The notes below the pieces were generated by a model, which did no database searches, had not been told where the DNA came from, and saw only the letters and a list, made by a program, of their open reading frames with translations. From an uncultured Clostridia bacterium (lineage in GTDB: Bacteria > Bacillota > Clostridia > Christensenellales > Borkfalkiaceae): DNA of 10,958 nt. Shown piece after piece: positions 7,042-10,958 of this stretch. The stretch is from assembly GCA_947632165.1 (NCBI GenBank), contig CANROI010000033.1, forward strand, positions 1-10,958. The letters run 5' to 3'. How positions within the stretch are numbered: position 1 is the first letter of the stretch; each line of letters begins with the position of its first letter. The position numbers and the translations under genes are program-made.

Positions 7042-7668
7042 CTATACGCTCGCCTTGCCCTTCACCTTCATGAGGCGGACGATCGCTGCGCGCTCGTTTT
7101 CGTCGAGCTTGTTGCGGATATATTTGATCGTCTCTTCGAGCTGAGGGATCATGACATACTCGAGGGCGTTGACGCGGCGCTTGTTGCGCTCGATCTCCTC
7201 CGCGAGCAGGCGCACCGTCTTTTCGACGGCGGCAAGCTGCAGCAGAAGGGGCAGAAGCGCGACGATGCGTTGCACCGAATCGTCTGCCTCGCTCGTGATC
7301 TCGGGGTAGGCGTAAGGAAGCCCGCCCTCGTGCTTCTCGTCCGTGAGTTCGATCTTGGGGACGTCCACGCCCATGACGCTCTCGACGGAGCATTCCGCCT
7401 TGATGGCAAGGGTGGGCATGGAGAAAGCCGTCTCCGCGCTGTAGGCGGGCGTGACCGAGCGCGCCACCGCAAACTGCCGCAGCGTTTCGGAGAGTTTGCG
7501 CTCCACTTCGTCGCGGAGGCGCTTGTTCTCGCGGATGACCACGGTAAAGCGGCGGACCATTTCGTCCGACTTGTCTTTGAGGAGTTTATGCCCCCTGACC
7601 GCCGTCGAAAGCCGCGCTTTGAGCTTTTTGAGCTCCATTCTGGTTGGATTTACGTTTAATCTTGCCAT
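7042..7668 (-). CDS. ntpD: V-type ATP synthase subunit D
   Basis: 208 residues, full length for the V/A-type ATPase D subunit, the central-shaft component that couples the A3B3 head to the membrane rotor. The N-terminus NPTRMELKKLKARLSTAVRGHKLLKDKSDEMVRRF (7-41) is the family's hallmark; a long coiled coil is expected at both ends with a globular middle. ATG at 7668 is the only possible start, as an in-frame TAA lies 12 bases before it. The 20 bases upstream contain no Shine-Dalgarno sequence, unlike every other complete gene in the window. In normal ntp operons D follows B directly; here 749 bases of non-coding repeats intervene. The reading frame itself is intact. Confidence 0.95.
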   Translation of the reverse strand: MARLNVNPTRMELKKLKARLSTAVRGHKLLKDKSDEMVRRFTVVIRENKRLRDEVERKLSETLRQFAVARSVTPAYSAETAFSMPTLAIKAECSVESVMGVDVPKIELTDEKHEGGLPYAYPEITSEADDSVQRIVALLPLLLQLAAVEKTVRLLAEEIERNKRRVNALEYVMIPQLEETIKYIRNKLDENERAAIVRLMKVKGKASV

Positions 7669-7687
7669 AGGACAGTTTTAGGTTCAC

Positions 7688-7750
7688 GCGATTTCTTGCT
7701 TGCTTGCGGCTTGCCGCAAGCGTCGCGCCGCAAGCGTCGAAAGAAATCGC
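7688..7750 (-). repeat. Inverted repeat forming a large stem-loop just upstream of ntpD
   Basis: GCGATTTCTT (7688-7697) and AAGAAATCGC (7741-7750) are perfect 10-base arms. Pairing can continue outward into CAC/GTG with one bulge. Nested inside is a second hairpin, GCTTGCGGC-TT-GCCGCAAGC. In the ntpD mRNA the stem ends 19 bases before the start codon, so it could influence ribosome access. Confidence 0.7.
7713..7739. repeat. Tandem duplication, 13-base unit with period 14
   Basis: GCCGCAAGCGTCG occurs at 7713-7725 and again at 7727-7739, separated by one C. It lies inside the 7688-7750 stem-loop. A TTGC triplet run (7697-7707) precedes it. Confidence 0.8.
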
Positions 7751-7904
7751 CGTGAGGAAACCTTCCTCCTACATCAACCGAGTCACTCTCAAAATCGCTC
7801 GGCTTTAACACTAAGCGCGAAGTGTCGCGCAAATGTTGTCCCGCAGCGCAGAAACGTGGTTCTGCTCGCGGACATGATTGGAGAACGGCAAAGCATTTTG
7901 GTAA

Positions 7905-8044
7905 TGTCATGGTGAGCGTCAGTCGAACCATCGCCTAATTTTAATGCTGCGGCGATGCTAACTTCGCCCTTCGGGCTCGTGCCGCGCTTAGAGACATAGA
8001 ACGCGCGCGGGCAACTGCGGCTTGCGCCTCCGTTCAGGGTGACA
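7905..8044. repeat. 140-base element with imperfect terminal inverted repeats (MITE-like)
   Basis: The left end reads TGTCATGGTGAGCG inward on the plus strand; the right end reads TGTCACCCTGAACG inward on the minus strand. Ten of the first 14 positions agree, and both begin TGTCA. Internal hairpins include CATCGCC/GGCGATG (7929-7935, 7951-7957) and GCCC-TTC-GGGC near 7967-7976. No protein is encoded. Ends of the form TGTCA...CTGAGCG are typical of dispersed intergenic repeats in many bacteria. I see no convincing target-site duplication, so mobility is inference. Confidence 0.5.
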
Positions 8045-8128
8045 TGATCAGAATGCTCTTCTGCTTCCTCAACTCACTGTGCGTTGCACGCTTTTCCATA
8101 AACGCACACAATTTGACAAACCCTTTCC

Positions 8129-8224
8129 CCCGCTCCGCGGGTACTTTCCCCTTCGGGGACAGCAAGTGGGAGTTACTGCTTCCCCAATCTTTTGCCTTAG
8201 GCGGAATTCACTTCCGCCGTAGGC
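8129..8224. repeat. Series of three short hairpins in the ntpB-ntpD spacer
   Basis: CCCGC-TCC-GCGGG (8129-8141), CCCC-TTC-GGGG (8148-8158) and GGCGGAA-TTCAC-TTCCGCC (8200-8218). The last extends to GCCT/AGGC arms (8194-8224) across a two-base mismatch. The group is bracketed by two copies of CAAACCCTTT (8117-8126 and 8237-8246), 120 bases apart, each in the context AATTNGNCAAACCCTTT. Confidence 0.6.
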
Positions 8225-8310
8225 GACCCAATTCGGCAAACCCTTTTGCCTTATTGTCCGATGGAACGAACGAGAGGGCCACGCAAATGAAAGCGCGGGA
8301 GCACTTTTCC

Positions 8311-8411
8311 TCGAACGATTTTTTACGAAGCGACACCCCACCACCGCCTGACGGCGGAGCCGCCCCTCAAGGGGCAGCCAAGAGAGGTGGCGCGAGCAAA
8401 GAATCGTTCGA
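8311..8411. repeat. 101-base inverted-repeat element abutting the ntpB stop codon
   Basis: Perfect 10-base terminal inverted repeats TCGAACGATT (8311-8320) and AATCGTTCGA (8402-8411) enclose an inner stem CCACC/GGTGG (8338-8342, 8386-8390). That stem carries two hairpins, CCGCC-TGAC-GGCGG (8344-8357) and GCCCC-TCAA-GGGGC (8362-8375). The whole can fold as a four-way cruciform. It begins 6 bases after the ntpB stop codon. There is no U run on either side, so it is not a standard terminator. Confidence 0.7.
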
Positions 8412-8417
8412 AAAACT

Positions 8418-9785
8418 CTACTTCATATATTTCTCAATATACTCCTGCCGGATGCGCTTGAGCTCTGTCTTGGGCAGGATCTTCATGAGTTCCCAGCCGA
8501 GGTCGAGGGTCTCTTCGACCGTGCGGTCGGTGTTGAAGCCCTGCGAGACGTACTCTTTTTCGAACTCCTCGGCAAACTTTGCATAGAGCTTATCGACCTC
8601 GGAGAGCGCCGCCTCGCCGAGGATCGCCGAGAGCTCTTTGCACTCTTTGCCGCGCGCATAGGCGGCGAAGAGCTGGTTCATCGTGTCGGCATGGTCCTCG
8701 CGCGTCTTATCCTTGCCGATCCCCTTGTCTTTGAGACGGGAGAGGGACGGGAGCACGTCGATGGGCGGATTCAACCCCTTTTTATAGAGATCGCGCGAGA
8801 GGATGATCTGCCCCTCGGTGATGTAGCCCGTAAGGTCGGGGATGGGATGGGTCTTGTCGTCCTCGGGCATCGTAAGAATGGGGATCTGCGTAATACTCCC
8901 CTCTTTGCCGCGGATGCGCCCCGCGCGCTCATAGAGGGAGGCGAGGTCGGTGTAGAGATAGCCGGGGTATCCCCTTCTGCCCGGGACCTCGCGCCTTGCC
9001 GCAGAGACTTCGCGCAGCGCCTCGGCATAGTTCGTGATATCCGTCATGATGACGAGAACGTGCATGCCGCACTCGAAGGCAAGATATTCGGCGCAGGTGA
9101 GCGCCATGCGCGGCGTCGCGATGCGCTCGACCGCGGGATCGTTTGCAAGATTGGTAAAGAGCACCGTGCGCTCGATTGCGCCCGTGCGCTTGAAGTCGTC
9201 GACAAAGTACTGCGCCTCTTCGAAGGTGATGCCGATCGCCGCAAACACGACGGCAAAGTTGCTCTCGCCCGAGCGCACCTTGGCCTGCCGCGCGATCTGT
9301 GCCGCGAGTTCGGCATGCGGGAGGCCGCTCATCGAGAACACGGGCAGCTTCTGCCCGCGCACGAGCGTGTTGAGCCCGTCGATCGCGGAAATGCCCGTCT
9401 GGATAAACTCGTTGGGATAGTCGCGCGCAGCGGGATTGATGGGCTCGCCGTTGATGTCCATCTTCTTCTCGGGGATCACGGGTTCGCCGCCGTCGCGGGG
9501 GTTGCCCATGCCGTCGAATACCCGTCCCAACATGTCGCGGGAGACGGCAAGTTCCTGGCTGTGCCCCAAAAAGCGCGCCTTTGCCGTGGCGATCTGCAGT
9601 CCCTGCGAATTTTCGAAGAGCTGTACGACCGCTTTGTCGCGGTTGATCTCGAGCACCTTGCCGCGGCGGGTCGTGCCGTCCGAACAGAGGATGTCGACCA
9701 GCTCGTTGTATTTGACGCCTTCCACCCCTTCGACGAGCATCAGGGGGCCGACCACTTCGCGGATCGTCTTGTATTCCTTAAACAT
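8418..9785 (-). CDS. ntpB: V-type ATP synthase subunit B (non-catalytic)
   Basis: Complete 455-residue regulatory subunit of the A3B3 head of the V/A-type ATPase, which couples ATP to H+ or Na+ movement (the ion cannot be told; the K ring is outside the window). The nucleotide-fold region has the degenerate P-loop typical of B, FSMSGLPHAELAAQIARQ (150-167), in place of GxxGxGKT. Further hallmarks are MTDITNYAEALREVSAARREVPGRRGYPGYLYTDLASLYERAGR (247-290). The ATG at 9785 has a GGGAGG Shine-Dalgarno (9791-9796) inside the end of ntpA, and the two genes overlap by 8 bases (ATGTTTAA), consistent with translational coupling and near-equal A:B output. The C-terminus EYIEKYMK is intact, so the downstream insertion did not damage it. 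Confidence 0.96.
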   Translation of the reverse strand: MFKEYKTIREVVGPLMLVEGVEGVKYNELVDILCSDGTTRRGKVLEINRDKAVVQLFENSQGLQIATAKARFLGHSQELAVSRDMLGRVFDGMGNPRDGGEPVIPEKKMDINGEPINPAARDYPNEFIQTGISAIDGLNTLVRGQKLPVFSMSGLPHAELAAQIARQAKVRSGESNFAVVFAAIGITFEEAQYFVDDFKRTGAIERTVLFTNLANDPAVERIATPRMALTCAEYLAFECGMHVLVIMTDITNYAEALREVSAARREVPGRRGYPGYLYTDLASLYERAGRIRGKEGSITQIPILTMPEDDKTHPIPDLTGYITEGQIILSRDLYKKGLNPPIDVLPSLSRLKDKGIGKDKTREDHADTMNQLFAAYARGKECKELSAILGEAALSEVDKLYAKFAEEFEKEYVSQGFNTDRTVEETLDLGWELMKILPKTELKRIRQEYIEKYMK

Positions 9786-10958
9786 CGCTCCCTCCCTGTC
9801 CGAGCGCCTTGAGCTCGGCATTCATCGTGCGGAGGATCTCGTCGAATTCGTCGAGGTTCTCCTCGGGAATGTATTTCGCCCGCCCGATCTTCTCCTTGAA
9901 GGAGCATTTGAGGATCTCATCCAGCGGGACGAACGCCTTGACCGCCTCTTCGCTGCTGCGGTAAAATTCATAGATGAGCCTGAGCATCAGAAGCTGTTTT
10001 TTGAGGGAGGTGTAGGTATCCACCTCATGGAAGGCGTTCTGATGGAGATAGTCCTCGCGGATGACCTTGGCGGTCTCCATCACGAGGCGGTCCTTGGAGG
10101 AGAGCGCATCCATGCCGACGAGACGGACGATCTCGTCGAGCGCCGCCTCTTCCTGCAGGATCGTCATCACGAACTGGCGGTATTCGAGGAAGTCCTTCCC
10201 CACGTTGGCGTCGTACCATTCCTTCATCTTGTCCGCATAGAGGGAATAACTGACGAGCCAATCGATCGCGGGGAAATGGCGCTTGTAGGCGAGGGACGCC
10301 GACAGCCCCCAGAACACCTTGACGATGCGGAGGGTCGCCTGAGAGACGGGCTCCGACAGATCGCCGCCGGGGGGCGAGACCGCGCCGATCGCCGAGACGG
10401 AGCCGATCCGCTCTTCTTTGCCGAGCAACTTCACGATGCCGGCCCGCTCATAGAATTCGGCGAGACGGCTCGCAAGATAGGCGGGATAGCCCTCGTCGCC
10501 GGGCATTTCCTCGAGGCGGCCGCTCATCTCGCGCAGCGCCTCCGCCCAGCGGGAGGTCGAATCCGCCATGATCGCAACATGATATCCCATATCGCGGAAG
10601 TATTCCGCGATCGTGATGCCGGTATAGATGGACGCCTCGCGCGCCGCGACGGGCATATCCGAAGTGTTCGCGATGAGCACCGTGCGCTTCATGAGCGGCT
10701 CGCCCGTCTTGGGGTCCTTGAGCTCGGGGAACTCATTCAAAACGTCCGTCATCTCGTTCCCGCGCCCGCCGCAGCCGATGTAGACGATGATATCCGCATC
10801 CGCCCACTTGGCGAGCTGGTGCTGGACGACCGTCTTGCCGCTGCCGAAGGGGCCGGGAACCGCCGCAACGCCCCCCTTCGCAATGGGGAAGAGGGTGTCG
10901 ATGACGCGCTGGCCCGTCACCATGGGCTTATCGGGGTTCAGCTTTTCCCTGTAGGGCC
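9778..10958 (-). CDS. ntpA: V-type ATP synthase catalytic subunit A, C-terminal part
   Basis: Partial: the last 392 residues of a subunit normally about 590 long; the gene begins beyond the right edge. It catalyses ATP hydrolysis or synthesis in the A3B3 head. Visible motifs: PYREKLNPDKPMVTGQRVIDTLFP, Walker A GPFGSGKTV (35-43 of the fragment), Walker B region HVAIMADSTSRWAEALREMSGRLEEMPGDEGYP with the arginine-rich stretch expected of A, and the C-terminal helical domain. It is distinguished from F-type beta by the GPFGSGKT P-loop and from subunit B by possessing an intact P-loop. It ends inside the first codons of ntpB. Confidence 0.96.
   Translation of the reverse strand, partial: PYREKLNPDKPMVTGQRVIDTLFPIAKGGVAAVPGPFGSGKTVVQHQLAKWADADIIVYIGCGGRGNEMTDVLNEFPELKDPKTGEPLMKRTVLIANTSDMPVAAREASIYTGITIAEYFRDMGYHVAIMADSTSRWAEALREMSGRLEEMPGDEGYPAYLASRLAEFYERAGIVKLLGKEERIGSVSAIGAVSPPGGDLSEPVSQATLRIVKVFWGLSASLAYKRHFPAIDWLVSYSLYADKMKEWYDANVGKDFLEYRQFVMTILQEEAALDEIVRLVGMDALSSKDRLVMETAKVIREDYLHQNAFHEVDTYTSLKKQLLMLRLIYEFYRSSEEAVKAFVPLDEILKCSFKEKIGRAKYIPEENLDEFDEILRTMNAELKALGQGGSDV

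Larger units (their letters stand above)
7669..8417. other. 749-base non-coding, hairpin-rich insertion between ntpB and ntpD
   Basis: No open frame here looks like a protein: those present have biased low-complexity translations, poor starts and no family resemblance. The stretch is instead a succession of inverted repeats (7688-7750, 7754-7768, 7815-7830, 7905-8044, 8129-8141, 8148-8158, 8194-8224, 8311-8411) and short direct repeats. The most economical reading is two or more small dispersed repeat elements lodged in the operon; a structured RNA within the ntp transcript is the alternative. I find no good minus-strand promoter or U-run terminator inside, so ntpD probably still depends on read-through from ntpA-ntpB. 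Confidence 0.75.

Noticed and set aside
6955..7659. 234-codon plus-strand open frame opposite ntpD.
   Set aside because: Antisense shadow of a hallmark V-ATPase D sequence.
7656..7931. 91-codon minus-strand open frame in the repeat block, overlapping the ntpD start.
   Set aside because: It has no recognisable domain and its sequence is explained by the inverted and tandem repeats; it would also overlap the ntpD start in another frame.
7669..8417. CRISPR array, tRNA or group II intron remnant in the ntpB-ntpD spacer.
   Set aside because: Repeats are not regularly spaced with unique spacers, no cloverleaf with a T-loop is visible, and no intron domain V or reverse transcriptase is present.
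8044..8586. 180-codon plus-strand open frame across the repeat block and the ntpB 3' end.
   Set aside because: Its translation reads through hairpin repeats (Pro/Gly/Ala/Arg-rich) and then runs antisense into ntpB; no Shine-Dalgarno or known domain.
8691..9812. 373-codon plus-strand open frame opposite ntpB.
   Set aside because: Shadow of the conserved ntpB frame, with no ribosome binding site or motif of its own.

Overview
The window looks like chromosome of a moderately GC-rich Gram-positive anaerobe, most likely a Clostridia-type member of the Bacillota. The grounds are AGGAGG-type ribosome binding sites, housekeeping promoters close to TTGACA-17-TATAAT, a lipobox protein, a V-type (A/V) ATPase cluster, a bacterial non-heme ferritin and an EF-G-like second translational GTPase. 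This placement is inference; no rRNA or other phylogenetic marker is present. There is no phage, transposase, CRISPR array or tRNA.

Left part (1-2100, minus strand): the N-terminal end of a membrane-anchored family 2 glycosyltransferase with its own promoter, then a complete NCS2 purine permease (PbuG/AzgA type) with a short leader that has no room for a purine riboswitch.

Middle (2059-6440, plus strand): an EF-G-like GTPase transcribed divergently from the permease, a lipoprotein with a Cys/His cluster followed by a ThuA-like domain, and a stand-alone DUF697 membrane protein. Each of the three is closed by a clear intrinsic terminator.

Right part (6461-10958, minus strand): read in its own direction, this is the V-type ATPase series ntpA (C-terminal two thirds), ntpB and ntpD, followed by ferritin. 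ntpA and ntpB overlap by 8 bases, as expected of a tightly coupled operon. In contrast, ntpB and ntpD are separated by 749 bases with no believable gene. That stretch is packed with hairpins, inverted repeats and short tandem repeats, and ntpD has lost any recognisable Shine-Dalgarno sequence.

The interrupted B-D junction is the most unusual feature of the window. It is best explained as two or more small non-coding repeat elements (MITE-like or other dispersed intergenic repeats) inserted into the operon. A structured regulatory RNA is the alternative. No complete new defence or metabolic system can be supported from this sequence.
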